Assembly (NCBI RefSeq): GCF_013911645.1
Contig: NZ_JACESV010000002.1
Span: forward strand, 62,001-126,000
Source of the DNA: Allomuricauda sp.
GTDB lineage: Bacteria; Bacteroidota; Bacteroidia; Flavobacteriales; Flavobacteriaceae
Direction: 5' to 3'
DNA: 64,000 nt
Shown: in pieces, positions 37,901 to 46,564 of the stretch
Numbering within the stretch: position 1 is the first letter of the stretch
Layout of the letters: each line of letters starts with the position of its first letter
The notes under the pieces: generated by a model
Databases searched by the model: none
What the model was told of the DNA's origin: nothing
The model's input: only the letters and a program-made list of their open reading frames with translations
Program-made: the position numbers and the translations under genes

Positions 37901-38163
37901 CTCCCGATGCACAAAATGTCTTTGATGCCGACTTTATTAAAATAAGAGAGATAACCTTGGGGTATACCTTTAAAGACTTTGTCGATATTTTTGAATCTGC
38001 CAGAATAAGCTTCTTTGGCAGGAACATGTTCACGTGGGGGTTGGATTATGATGGAATAGATCCTGAGACCGTCTCTACCGGTTCTGGTAACATACAAGGT
38101 TTGGAAGGTGGCCTGCAGCCGTCCATCAGAACATACGGAATGAACGTTCAACTATCCTTTTAA
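34948..38163 (+). CDS. SusC/RagA family TonB-linked outer-membrane transporter
   Basis: About 1071 residues from the ATG at 34948; the frame is open to 34816, but the signal peptide (MLVFFLSVFTGALAQ) fixes the start near 34948-34954. A CarboxypepD-like domain (VSGTVTGQDGLPLPGVSI) is followed by a plug (LSGKVAGLKINSPSG ... ALYGSRASNGVVLITTK) and the 22-strand barrel, ending in the aromatic YGMNVQLSF. Together with SusD it imports oligomers across the outer membrane. No CAZyme or peptidase accompanies the pair, so the substrate is unknown. Confidence 0.96.
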   Translation: MIMKNYWMMLVFFLSVFTGALAQEKNVSGTVTGQDGLPLPGVSIIVVGTTNGTQTDFDGNYSITANTGQVLRFSYIGQKTVERTIGASSTINVQMEEDAQALEEVVVTALGVERDPKSLAYSAPKVGSEELTSAQNNNAISALSGKVAGLKINSPSGNLDGSQRILIRGTNSITGENQPLFVIDGIPMDNSNFNTTNAQRGAGGVDFGSTINDIDPNSIESVTVLKGAAAALYGSRASNGVVLITTKSGKSSKRLGVTINTSVAMSQVAVLPDLQREYGGGSIVADDEGGVNGFETVNINGTQYLIPQYAVDESWGPKYDPNVMVLHWDAFDQNSFPEDYLKPRPWVAPANDVDSFFNTGVSINNNVTVTTGGEKGSALMSVGNQNTTGILPGSEIKKHFIRLNLKQQLSEKWLFTSNLNYVNSKGIRPTIGYDDNSVTQKFFQWGQRQLDFDRLRNYKNDDGSQRTWNRIAWNDPTPNYSDNPYWTAFENYPTDTRSRIYGAASLNYMISDNLGAKLSVYGDTYNFRNTEQKAIGSQAQSSYLERTYDFQEYNYEFTLNYNKDLSDNFGITAMLGANQRDYQLDYRAIATTGGLALPGIFNINNGNGPLDKATDTELKKVNSLFGSLNLAVADQIFLDITARNDWSSTLPNDNNSYFYPSAALAWVFSETFAKDSNWFNYGKLRAGWAQVGNDANPYAASSTLSVLNPFNGEGRATAPSTLQNVNLKNEITETWEVGAELSFLKNRLNLDVTYYNNSTTDQIIPVDLSLSTGYAAQWINAGEMTNKGIEVQLGVKPISSEDFSWEFNINYAKNENELVKLIEGLESVNLTNAPFRAQLVATEGQSYGVIMGTDFIYDDAGNKVITDSGAYAATQDLVPLGSVLPDYTGGLRNTFRFKNVDLSFLLEMSKGGKYFSTTHQWGMYSGMLQETVDNNIREEGIVLDGVTGTITYDEDGNYTVTDTAVNTTSISGQAYGQLHYGGFGTPDAQNVFDADFIKIREITLGYTFKDFVDIFESARISFFGRNMFTWGLDYDGIDPETVSTGSGNIQGLEGGLQPSIRTYGMNVQLSF

Positions 38164-38173
38164 ACAAATAACA

Positions 38174-39676
38174 ATGAAAAATAATATAAAGAAACTTTTG
38201 ATAACCCTTGGTCTTATGACCATTGTGGTAAGTTGTGACACAGATTATATAGAGGACCCAGACAATCCAGTTTCTGTTCCCTCAATACAATTGTTCAATA
38301 ATGCCACCTACGATTTGGCATGGGAGTTAAATAATGAATGGGTAGCCGGAAGAGGTACTCTTGGGATAGCCCAATACTGGGCAGGTGCTTTCTATGTGGA
38401 AGAAAACCTATATGCCCTACGTCCTTCAATGATTGATGATATGTGGGAATGGCCCTATCGTATCCTAACAGATTATCAGAAAGTCATCGAATTAAACGAA
38501 GACCCTGACACCAAAGCGCTTATGGAGCCTTATGGTTCCAACAATGATCAGATTCAAGTGTGTCGTATGATGATGGCCTACACCTTTTATAAGTTGGTCG
38601 ACACTTTTGGAGATGTTCCTTATTGGAGTTATGGTCAAAAGGACAATCCAGACTTTCAAGCATTAGGTCTATTGAACGAAACCCCGATACCGAATCCAGC
38701 TTATACAGATGCAACTGTTATCTATCAAGATTTATTGGCAGAATTATGGGATGCTGCAAAAAAGATAAGTCCAACTGGCTCTACTTTTGGAACAGTATAT
38801 TCTTCCAATGGAGATTGGATTAAATTTGCCCATTCATTAAGATTAAGGTTAGCTGTACATCTACTTGATGTTAACCCTACCCTGGCCAACGATGTGTTCA
38901 TGGAATCCAATGAGCTTGCCTTTGACAGTAATGCGGATAATGCATTGTTCACTTTCGGAACAGATGATATTACAGGGGGGCCATGGCATGATGCATTTAC
39001 AGTAAATGCCCGAAGAGACTTTGCCCCAACTTTATCCTTTGTAGACTTATTATATAACCGTACGGGCCCATTCATGGACTCTGATGCTGACCCACGGGTC
39101 GAACTTTATTTTGATAAAAGATTGGAATCAGAAGAAGTAGTTGGAATACCTTATGGTTTTGGGCAAGATATTGCAAGGGCAGTGACAGACGAAGGCATTC
39201 CAGCAGAGCGAATATTAGCTCCTGACTTTTCCCAACCATTGTTGACCTATGCGGAAGTAGAGTTCATTAGGTCTGAATTCATGGATTGGGACCAAATGCA
39301 CTACGAAAATGGTATAAAAGCATCTATGGAATATTGGGGAGCTGCATCGAGTGATATTGACAATTATGTTGGAAGCATTGCAGCGGCTACAGAAGAAACC
39401 GTCCTTACCCAAAAATACATTGCACTTTATATGGATGGATTAGAGGCTTGGACAGAATACCGCAGAACGGGTTACCCTACAACATTGAGCGTCCCGGGAG
39501 ATGTATATAACGGTGCTACTTTTGTTACTAATATTCCCGGTTTAGACATTATTCCGACCAGAGTCACATATCCCCAAAACGAACAGTTATTAAATCGTAC
39601 CAATTGGGATGCAGCTCGAAGTAAATTAAATAATGGAGATGCAATGTTCTCAAAAATATTCTGGGATGTTGATTAA
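38174..39676 (+). CDS. SusD/RagB family surface lipoprotein
   Basis: 500 residues. The signal ends in a lipobox (MTIVVSCDTDY). Helical TPR-like units (QVCRMMMAYTFYKLVDTFGDVPYW) and the C-terminal signature with EQLLNRTNWDAAR place it in the SusD-like family, closest to the SusD-like_2 type. It captures substrate as the lid of the SusC barrel encoded 10 bases upstream. A strong terminator follows. Confidence 0.93.
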   Translation: MKNNIKKLLITLGLMTIVVSCDTDYIEDPDNPVSVPSIQLFNNATYDLAWELNNEWVAGRGTLGIAQYWAGAFYVEENLYALRPSMIDDMWEWPYRILTDYQKVIELNEDPDTKALMEPYGSNNDQIQVCRMMMAYTFYKLVDTFGDVPYWSYGQKDNPDFQALGLLNETPIPNPAYTDATVIYQDLLAELWDAAKKISPTGSTFGTVYSSNGDWIKFAHSLRLRLAVHLLDVNPTLANDVFMESNELAFDSNADNALFTFGTDDITGGPWHDAFTVNARRDFAPTLSFVDLLYNRTGPFMDSDADPRVELYFDKRLESEEVVGIPYGFGQDIARAVTDEGIPAERILAPDFSQPLLTYAEVEFIRSEFMDWDQMHYENGIKASMEYWGAASSDIDNYVGSIAAATEETVLTQKYIALYMDGLEAWTEYRRTGYPTTLSVPGDVYNGATFVTNIPGLDIIPTRVTYPQNEQLLNRTNWDAARSKLNNGDAMFSKIFWDVD

Positions 39677-39699
39677 TCAAGCTCAACAAATTCTTATAC

Positions 39700-39731
39700 A
39701 AAAAAGCCACCCTTTAAAGGGTGGCTTTTTT
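39700..39731 (+). terminator. Terminator after SusD
   Basis: A near-perfect hairpin, GCCACCCTTTAAAGGGTGGC, is flanked by six A and six T residues. It ends the SusC/SusD transcript. Confidence 0.9.
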
Positions 39732-39826
39732 GGTCTTAATCATTAAAAGAAAAATCCAAACCCCTATTACATCCATCCAAACCCATCATCCGTCAATTGG
39801 TGCCAAAAAAATCCATCTATAGCTTT

Positions 39827-39834
39827 TAAGTTTG
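39827..39834 (+). promoter_or_regulatory. Candidate -7 element of the 39861 gene
   Basis: TAAGTTTG matches TAnnTTTG, 26 bases before the ATG. The -33 element is not clear. Confidence 0.35.
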
Positions 39835-39860
39835 AACATATTCATCAAACTTAAGGAAAG

Positions 39861-40442
39861 ATGTCCCGAATTTGTAAAAACATAGTTAGCAAGTCCTTGG
39901 TTGTGATTTTTTTTCTATCTGTCTCTTCTTCATTTTGCCAGGACGATATAAAAGCAACCCTTAGGTTGGACAACTTTTTAAATGAAAGCTGTACAACAAA
40001 CTATACCGAAATTACTTCGGAGGCGGTTAAAAATATCCTGAAATATAATGTGTTCTACATCACCCAAGAGACCAAAAACATCTATGGTGAAAAGGAAAAA
40101 CAGGTCAATGAGTTTATTGTAATAGACAATGGAAATCAAGTTAAACCTTTTGAGCGCATTAAAATCAATACCGACTTGCCGGAACTTGCTGGTTATATCA
40201 GGGACGATTTTATTTTGAACAAAGAATCCGCTCCTTATTTTCAAGTACTTTTAGATTACATCTACCCTATTGCAGAATGGAAACCCGATAAAAGAGAGTT
40301 CTTTTTCAAAAATGGCAAATGGTATTTTCTCCGTGATGCCTACTTCCGCACCAAACAAGGTTTTGAAATTACAGTTGATTCCAAAGGGAAAATCACCCAT
40401 ATCTGCTATAAGATGAAATGGGATGAAGCTGAAAGCAAATAA
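39861..40442 (+). CDS. Exported protein of unknown function
   Basis: 193 residues with a signal peptide (SLVVIFFLSVSSSFC, cleaved near Gln26). The mature part is mixed alpha/beta with several aromatic tracts (EWKPDKREFFFKNGKWYFLRDAYF) and ends in a beta-hairpin-like stretch. I recognise no family. It has its own promoter-like element and shares a terminator with ppiD on the other strand. Confidence 0.75.
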   Translation: MSRICKNIVSKSLVVIFFLSVSSSFCQDDIKATLRLDNFLNESCTTNYTEITSEAVKNILKYNVFYITQETKNIYGEKEKQVNEFIVIDNGNQVKPFERIKINTDLPELAGYIRDDFILNKESAPYFQVLLDYIYPIAEWKPDKREFFFKNGKWYFLRDAYFRTKQGFEITVDSKGKITHICYKMKWDEAESK

Positions 40443-40455
40443 TAATGTAATCAAC

Positions 40456-40487
40456 AAAAAACGCCTCCCGTTCGGGAGGCGTTTTTA
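40456..40487. terminator. Bidirectional terminator between the 39861 gene and ppiD
   Basis: A 10-bp G/C-rich stem, ACGCCTCCCG and CGGGAGGCGT with a TT loop, is flanked by A-run and T-run, so it can stop transcripts from both sides. Confidence 0.9.
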
Positions 40488-40507
40488 TTATCTCATATCG
40501 CTAAATC

Positions 40508-42628
40508 CTAGTAGAACGTAGCTCTTTTATCTTCAATCTCGGCTTTGTCCTTCAAAGCGTTGTAAACCGCACCATTCACTCTGGCCGCTGCACTTGTCTG
40601 CAAATTTTGGGCATAAGTGCTATAGTTTTCTACATCTGGAGCTTCGGTTTTGTTGGTAACCTTGATCATGTACACCCCTGTGTTTCCTTCAATTAAATCG
40701 GAAGTCTGGTCTTTATCCATGGCAAACGCTGTTCCGACCACTAAAGGCTCCCTACCAGCTCCAGGCAAGGTTGGTGACGACAATGTTACGGCAGAGGCTG
40801 TACTTTGACTTACATTGTTGTCCGAAGCAATGGCATCCATGGCTTTTCCTTTGTTTGCTGCTATGATTTGTTTTGCCTTTAGTTCTTTTCTAATAGCTGG
40901 CAATGCTGTTGCTGAGGCATCCTCGGGGGCCATAAGTCCTTTTTTGTACTTTTTGGTCAACTGTACCACGGCATAACCGTTGTTTACATTAAATCGTTTG
41001 ATATCCCCTACACTGGTATCCTCGTTAAAGGCCCATTGTACAATGCTTCGCTGTGAACCAAGACCTGGAAGGTTCTCTTCCATTTCCTTGATTTTGTTTA
41101 CGGGCCTAACTGTGTAGTTGCTTTCTTTGGCAATATCCCCAAAGTTTTCCGGTTCTGCATCCATAACGGCCATTTCGTACTTGGTCGCATCGGTAAACAA
41201 AGTGTTGATGGTCGTTTCCGATGGTTCAATTTCTCTTGCCAAGGTAGCTACCTGTATCACATCTTGTTTGTCGTCAACTTTAATAACGTGGTATCCAAAT
41301 TGCGTTTCTACCAAACCTATGGTTCCGGTCGGATTTCCAAAACAAAAATCGTTGAACTCATCTGCCATTACTCCTTCTTGGAAATACCCAAGGTCTCCTC
41401 CACGTGGCGCAGAAGGCCCGTCTGAGTTGTCTCTCGCCAAAGCAGTGAAGGTTACATCGTCTTTTCTGGCCTCGGCCAATAATCTTTTTGCTTCGGCCTC
41501 GGCCTCTTCTTTGGTTCTTGTAATGGATGGGTTCGCGCGCTCGGCTCCTTCCCAAGTTATAAGGATATGACTTGCTTTTACGGTTCCATTTTCTTTTCGA
41601 TCCATTACTTTGGACACTTTATAAGAATCCCCATCCTTGTACGGCCCGTATACTTCTCCAATGCTCATCGCCATCAAAGTATCGGCCACTACAGATGGAA
41701 GGTCCTTTTTAGCTTTGTAAATGGTATCGAATTTGGAATCGGAATATCTGTCCAGAAACGCGGCCATATCGTTGGTATTTCTAAAACCAAGTATGGTATC
41801 GTTGCTATCCGTTGCCTCTGAATATTCAACAGAATCATCCATCAAAGCGGTAATCTCTTCTTTTACACTGTTCTCATCTTCAGCAGATGGCTTTTCCTCA
41901 AAATACACAAAACGGATATCGCGTGCCTTATCTTGCTCGAACATTGCCTTGTGGTCGTTGATGTACGCTTCTATATCACCTTTGGAAATTTCGACCGTAC
42001 TATCAGCAATGGAAGTGTAAGGAATGCGAACGTATTGCAAATCCACCTTATCGTTGGCCATGTCGTAGTTCATCTTTCCTTCGGTAAGGGTAGCAGTAAC
42101 CCCTCCTTTTACCAAGTTGAAGTACATGCGCTCCTTGGCCGCTTGTATAATGGATGCCTCATCTTGCAACCAGGCATCGTAACGCAAAGGGTCGTTTGCT
42201 CTCCAATCGGCAATGGCACTTTTAAATACTTGTTCGTTAAATACTCCGTTCTCGTCCTGGAAATCTGGAATTTGGGCATAACCCGAAGTTCTCACAAACT
42301 CAATGATCTGGTCGCTTTCCACATCAATTCCCAATTCTTCGAACTGTTGGTTCAAAATGGTCTTTCTTACTTCTTGATCGTACACCATGTTCACCAACTG
42401 GGTTGAAGTAACACTGGGCCCATATCTTCTGGAAGCCGTTTCTACCTGAGCTCTAAACTCGTTGATGGGAATATTTTCTCCATTTACCTCTGCAACCGTG
42501 GAGCCTACTTTTCCGCCAGAAAAATTATCGCTGCTGAAAACTCCCGATATTACGAATGCGAACAACGCCAAACCAATAATTAGAATAAGAACTGTTGTCC
42601 GTTTTCTAATATTCTCTAATATTGCCAT
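40508..42628 (-). CDS. ppiD: PpiD-like periplasmic peptidyl-prolyl isomerase
   Basis: 706 residues from the ATG at 42628 (MAILENIRKRTTVLILIIG); the frame opens 10 codons earlier. One membrane helix anchors a large periplasmic part: a SurA-N-like chaperone domain, a parvulin domain (VKASHILITWEG ... GDLGYFQEGVMADEF ... FGYHVIKV), and a second domain with parvulin-like features. It assists folding of outer-membrane proteins at the inner membrane. It is the last gene of the minus-strand envelope cluster, separated by 361 bases from the CNNM gene. Confidence 0.93.
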   Translation of the reverse strand: MAILENIRKRTTVLILIIGLALFAFVISGVFSSDNFSGGKVGSTVAEVNGENIPINEFRAQVETASRRYGPSVTSTQLVNMVYDQEVRKTILNQQFEELGIDVESDQIIEFVRTSGYAQIPDFQDENGVFNEQVFKSAIADWRANDPLRYDAWLQDEASIIQAAKERMYFNLVKGGVTATLTEGKMNYDMANDKVDLQYVRIPYTSIADSTVEISKGDIEAYINDHKAMFEQDKARDIRFVYFEEKPSAEDENSVKEEITALMDDSVEYSEATDSNDTILGFRNTNDMAAFLDRYSDSKFDTIYKAKKDLPSVVADTLMAMSIGEVYGPYKDGDSYKVSKVMDRKENGTVKASHILITWEGAERANPSITRTKEEAEAEAKRLLAEARKDDVTFTALARDNSDGPSAPRGGDLGYFQEGVMADEFNDFCFGNPTGTIGLVETQFGYHVIKVDDKQDVIQVATLAREIEPSETTINTLFTDATKYEMAVMDAEPENFGDIAKESNYTVRPVNKIKEMEENLPGLGSQRSIVQWAFNEDTSVGDIKRFNVNNGYAVVQLTKKYKKGLMAPEDASATALPAIRKELKAKQIIAANKGKAMDAIASDNNVSQSTASAVTLSSPTLPGAGREPLVVGTAFAMDKDQTSDLIEGNTGVYMIKVTNKTEAPDVENYSTYAQNLQTSAAARVNGAVYNALKDKAEIEDKRATFY

Positions 42629-42989
42629 TTTACTGCTTGTTTTCTTTAAATCCCTCATTGAGGGGTTTATTCCCCGACGTTCTACGTCGAAATGAATTAT
42701 TTTTTTGTTTGAATACCTCGTGGCCCTGCCCCGGGGTAGTTTATTTCAGTGGGCGAAAATACCACTTTCTTTTCAAATAGGAAAGCTAAAAAAGGGACGG
42801 AAATTATTAATCTTCAGCCTGTAGTACATTATTGGACACATATCGTCAATTCCTGTGGTTTTTCAATGTGGAGTAGTGAAAATTGTATGTAGAATACGAT
42901 TTTTTACCCTAAAAACACTTGTTATGGCTATGCTCCGCACTCGTGCTGAAGTGTTTATTGGGAAAAATGAAAACATCATGCAGAAGGGG
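42629..42989. other. Intergenic stretch with three small palindromes
   Basis: No gene is supported. It contains CCCTCA-T-TGAGGG (42652-42664), CGACGT-TCT-ACGTCG (42675-42689) and CCCCGGGG (42729-42736). Short reading frames here lack coding character. Confidence 0.5.
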
Positions 42990-44279
42990 TTAATCTTCTG
43001 TATGGACGCGCACACTTACCAAATCTATTTTGGTAGTGGATACCTCCAAAATTTTGAAGGTGAAGTTGCCGACGGTCACTTCTGAATCCTGTTCGGGAAT
43101 TTCGCCCGTTTTGTTTACGATCAATCCTCCCAAGGTTTCATATTCTTCTCCTTCGGGCAGCTCCAATTTATAGTTTTCGTTAATGTAATCCACCTCCAAA
43201 CGGGCCGAAAACTTATACTCGGTCTCACTTATTTGCTCTTCATAAAGATCGGTGGAATCGTGTTCGTCTTCGATCTCCCCAAAAAGCTCCTCGATAATGT
43301 CCTCGACCGTTAAAATACCCGATGTACCCCCATATTCGTCCAAGACCACTGCCATACTTTTACGTTTTTTGGTAAGCACATTCAATATGTCCTGAATGAG
43401 CATGGTCTCGGGAACAAATTCAACGGGAAGCAATATACTTTTGATGGTCTTTGGCTTTTTGAACAGCTCGTAGGAGTGAACATAACCGATTATTTCGTCA
43501 ATGCTGTCTTTATAGATCAGAATTTTTGAATAACCGGTTTCAGAGAATAGTTTGGCAAGGTTTTTTGGTGTCTCGCTAATTTCAACCGCGGTAATCTCGG
43601 TACGGGGCACCATTACCTCCCTCGCTTTTACGGTTGAAAACTCCAATGCATTCTGAAAAATCTGAATCTCGGAATCCACATCATCCTCTTCCTCAACGGT
43701 TTCCATTTGCTCGTTGATATAATCTCCCAATTCCAGTTTGGTAAAGGATAGTTGTACCTCATCACCTTCGGTTTTGAAAAACACCCTCAAGATAAAATCG
43801 GACACTTTGATTACAAACCAAGATATGATGGAGAACAAGAGGTAAAAGAAATAGGCAGGTATTGCTAGAATCTTAATCAGTACATTGGAATATATCTGAA
43901 AAAATACCTTGGGCAAAAATTCCGCTGTCACAAGAATCAACAAGGTTGAGATGACCGTTTGGGAAAGCAAACTAAAATCTGTTAACAAGGCATTTAGGAA
44001 CTGATAATGTGTAGGCAACAAATTTTGGAACCATTCCATAAGCACATCTCCCATAAAAAGTCCGTATACAACCAATGCAATGTTATTGCCTATGAGCATG
44101 GTGGCAATAAATTTTGAAGGTTTATCGGTGAGCAGGGTAAGCACCTTGGCCAAGAAACCTTCTTGCTTTTTTTCTATTTCAATATGAATTTTGTTGGCTG
44201 AAACGAAGGCAATCTCCATTCCTGAGAAAAATGCCGAAAACAGCAGGGAAAGAACTATAATTATAAGGGAGGAATCCAA
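42990..44279 (-). CDS. CNNM/CorC family (hemolysin-like) membrane protein
   Basis: 429 residues from a TTG start two bases past the preceding gene; no ATG fits. A DUF21 (CNNM) membrane domain opens the protein (FSAFFSGMEIAFVSANK, MLIGNNIALVVYG). It is followed by a pair of CBS domains (VMVPRTEITAVEI, VVLDEYGGTSGILTVEDI) and a CorC_HlyC C-terminus (LGGLIVNKTGEIPEQ). Family members take part in Mg2+/Co2+ efflux; GldE of gliding bacteria is a relative, but gldD is not next to it here. Confidence 0.92.
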   Translation of the reverse strand: MDSSLIIIVLSLLFSAFFSGMEIAFVSANKIHIEIEKKQEGFLAKVLTLLTDKPSKFIATMLIGNNIALVVYGLFMGDVLMEWFQNLLPTHYQFLNALLTDFSLLSQTVISTLLILVTAEFLPKVFFQIYSNVLIKILAIPAYFFYLLFSIISWFVIKVSDFILRVFFKTEGDEVQLSFTKLELGDYINEQMETVEEEDDVDSEIQIFQNALEFSTVKAREVMVPRTEITAVEISETPKNLAKLFSETGYSKILIYKDSIDEIIGYVHSYELFKKPKTIKSILLPVEFVPETMLIQDILNVLTKKRKSMAVVLDEYGGTSGILTVEDIIEELFGEIEDEHDSTDLYEEQISETEYKFSARLEVDYINENYKLELPEGEEYETLGGLIVNKTGEIPEQDSEVTVGNFTFKILEVSTTKIDLVSVRVHTED

Positions 44280-44281
44280 TG

Positions 44282-44485
44282 TTATTGTTGATTATCCTTT
44301 TTTCGTTGTTCAAAGCGTTTCCGATACCTTCTTCTGAAAACGAACATGGCAATGGAAACCACTGCAAAGAAGATAAATATGTAGGTCTCCTTTGGGTTTA
44401 TGCTCCAAAGTGTAACAATCTTATAAATGGAAATGACCGCTACGGCCAAGTATAGATATTCTGTGTATCGTAAAATTTTGATCAT
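44282..44485 (-). CDS. Small two-helix membrane protein
   Basis: 67 residues: two hydrophobic segments (YLYLAVAVISIYKIVTLW and YIFIFFAVVSIAMFVF), then a strongly basic tail (RRRYRKRFEQRKK). It is packed between lptC (one base) and the CNNM gene (two bases), so it is certainly co-transcribed. Function unknown. Confidence 0.8.
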   Translation of the reverse strand: MIKILRYTEYLYLAVAVISIYKIVTLWSINPKETYIFIFFAVVSIAMFVFRRRYRKRFEQRKKDNQQ

Positions 44486-44486
44486 C

Positions 44487-45089
44487 CTATTCTTCTTCTT
44501 TAATCGTCATTAATCCGTAGGTCTTGTGGGCCTTGAAAAAAGTGAAATCCTTATTAAAATCCATTCCTTCGCCGTCCATTACGGTTCCGTCTTCAGGATT
44601 GGTGTATTTAAATGCGGCTTCGGTAAAGATCCAATTGTTCTTTCTGTCAAAGTACAACTGGTCTGTCTCCAGTTTTTTGCCATCGTGGCTTTCAATCACC
44701 ACATTTCCTTGCAAATCTATCAAATTGGTCTGTGAATATACAATACCATAATCGGCCACAATAACACTTTTTTGGTTTTTTTCATCGTAAAAATCAACCT
44801 GAAGTCCTTTTGGGAAGGTACGGAATTTAAATCTTTGATTGTCAAAATCCTCGGACAATGGACTACTAAGCACGGCCACCACCCTCGAACTGGCAGAATC
44901 TTGGGTACTCATGGTCTCAACCGTCTCCGTATAGGTCAAGGTAAAATTTTGTGCCACGCCTTGTGGAAACAAAGGTTTAACGGCTTCCTCACCCACCCTT
45001 TCATAATCGTCACCACAGGATATAAAAAGGATTGCCACGGTAAAAACCGTGGCAAAGCTCTTTAAAATATGTTGTAATTTCTGTTTCAC
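44487..45089 (-). CDS. lptC: LPS transport protein LptC
   Basis: 200 residues. A lipoprotein-like signal (FATVFTVAILFISCGDD) precedes an LptC-type beta-jellyroll (YSQTNLIDLQGNVVIESHDGKKLETDQLYFD). LptC bridges the LptBFG exporter to LptA. It lies in the middle of the envelope cluster, which fits the role. Confidence 0.9.
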   Translation of the reverse strand: MKQKLQHILKSFATVFTVAILFISCGDDYERVGEEAVKPLFPQGVAQNFTLTYTETVETMSTQDSASSRVVAVLSSPLSEDFDNQRFKFRTFPKGLQVDFYDEKNQKSVIVADYGIVYSQTNLIDLQGNVVIESHDGKKLETDQLYFDRKNNWIFTEAAFKYTNPEDGTVMDGEGMDFNKDFTFFKAHKTYGLMTIKEEE

Positions 45090-45090
45090 C

Positions 45091-46461
45091 TTATAGATTA
45101 GGTACGGTAACGCTACCTCCTACCCAACAGCTAAAAGAAATGCTTTGACCGGCTTTTCCTGAGCTGAAAATCATCTCTTTGGATGGTGCCTTGGCAGCAT
45201 AACTGGCCGCTGTTTGATTTGCACGACTGCTCAAAGCAGGGTCTACCCTACCGGCTTTTCTGGCCATGTCGGCAGCTTTCCAATAGATTGCTCTTTTCTC
45301 GAACGGTGTACTACCGCAGGAGTTGGCACTTGTTGCATAAAGGTTGGCGATCAACAAATATGCTTTACCGTTGGCCGGGTTTGCATCTATTGCTTTAAGC
45401 GCATAGCTTCTTGCTTGTGATTTACTACTGTTTCTAACGGTAGTGGCAATTTTATAAAGGATTTCAGATTTCTTATAGGAATCTGTTTCCAGTTCCACTG
45501 CTTTGTTAAAGTCAGCAAGGGCACCGTTCATATCTCCAGACTTTTGTTTAAGTGCTCCACCGTACATGTATGCATCGGCAGATGGATCTAGAGCCAACTG
45601 CGCTTCGAACAATTTTCTGAACATGGGGTCGTCTATACACTCTTTTGAGAACATTCTTCCTACGGCACGTTTTACCCACTTAACATCGGTTTTCTTTTCC
45701 TCAAAACTCTTTTCGTACAATGGAATAAGGTTGTCACAGTCGGCCAATGCACCCAATTTGGAATCTACACTGCTTGCAACTTTACCATAAGACTCAGAAT
45801 TAACTGTTGCTACTCTAAGTGCTCTTTTTTCCTTAGATGTCAATGTACCCAAAGAATCTTTTGGAAGAAGTTTGGTTACCACATCGGTCAACTGTTTATT
45901 TTCCTCTTCTATTTTTCCGGTAACATCATCGTAAGTATTAAATACATCCTGAAGGTCTTTTTTACCGGCACCATGTAAATCTACAAGGCTAGAGAAATAT
46001 AGGTACAAAGCTCTTGGGTTCTTGAAATTGGCTTGATCTTCCTGGAAGGCTTTGTCCAACATATTGAACAACTCTTCATCTGAAGCCATTTTGTTTTCGT
46101 ACATCAACAATGCCTTGTCTATCGCTACACCAGCTTTACTGTATTTTGTTGGGAAGTATTTTAGGCTATTATCGTACAGGTCCAACAAATCTTGGATATA
46201 ACCATCTTTTTCGGCTCCTGTTGAACTCTCAACTTTGGCCTTCAGAATTCTTTCTCCATAGGAGAAATTGGCTTTATTGATATCCGGGCAGCTTTCGTAA
46301 ACCATTTTCCATGGCTCGTATGCCGCATCATAATTTTTAACCTTTACGTGTTCTGCATAAATAGATAGATTGGTCATGCACTCGGGGTTCTGTGCTTGTG
46401 CCATACTTAATCCCGTCAACATGGTGACCATTATCATTGTTAAGTAGTGTCTCTTTTTCAT
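45091..46461 (-). CDS. Exported tetratricopeptide repeat protein
   Basis: 456 residues from the ATG at 46461 (MKKRHYLTMIMVTMLTG, a signal peptide); the frame extends 10 codons more. Helical repeats run through the mature part, the clearest being DAYMYGGALKQKSGDMNGALADFNKAVEL. The last ~45 residues are a separate Ser/Gly-rich segment ending in GKAGQSISFSCWVGGSV. It is one base from lptC. Probably a periplasmic scaffold; no partner is identified. Confidence 0.85.
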   Translation of the reverse strand: MKKRHYLTMIMVTMLTGLSMAQAQNPECMTNLSIYAEHVKVKNYDAAYEPWKMVYESCPDINKANFSYGERILKAKVESSTGAEKDGYIQDLLDLYDNSLKYFPTKYSKAGVAIDKALLMYENKMASDEELFNMLDKAFQEDQANFKNPRALYLYFSSLVDLHGAGKKDLQDVFNTYDDVTGKIEEENKQLTDVVTKLLPKDSLGTLTSKEKRALRVATVNSESYGKVASSVDSKLGALADCDNLIPLYEKSFEEKKTDVKWVKRAVGRMFSKECIDDPMFRKLFEAQLALDPSADAYMYGGALKQKSGDMNGALADFNKAVELETDSYKKSEILYKIATTVRNSSKSQARSYALKAIDANPANGKAYLLIANLYATSANSCGSTPFEKRAIYWKAADMARKAGRVDPALSSRANQTAASYAAKAPSKEMIFSSGKAGQSISFSCWVGGSVTVPNL

Positions 46462-46564
46462 CTTACTAGTTTTAAAGGTGTTAAAGTACAAATTTTCATT
46501 AAAAAATCCTCTTACAGGACCTTCTATGGGTGGTTATTTATCAAATTTTTAAAAAAATGGCCTA

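Noticed and set aside
42855-43085. Plus-strand frame of 76 codons after the ppiD gap
   Set aside because: It runs into the end of the CNNM gene antisense and has no family features.
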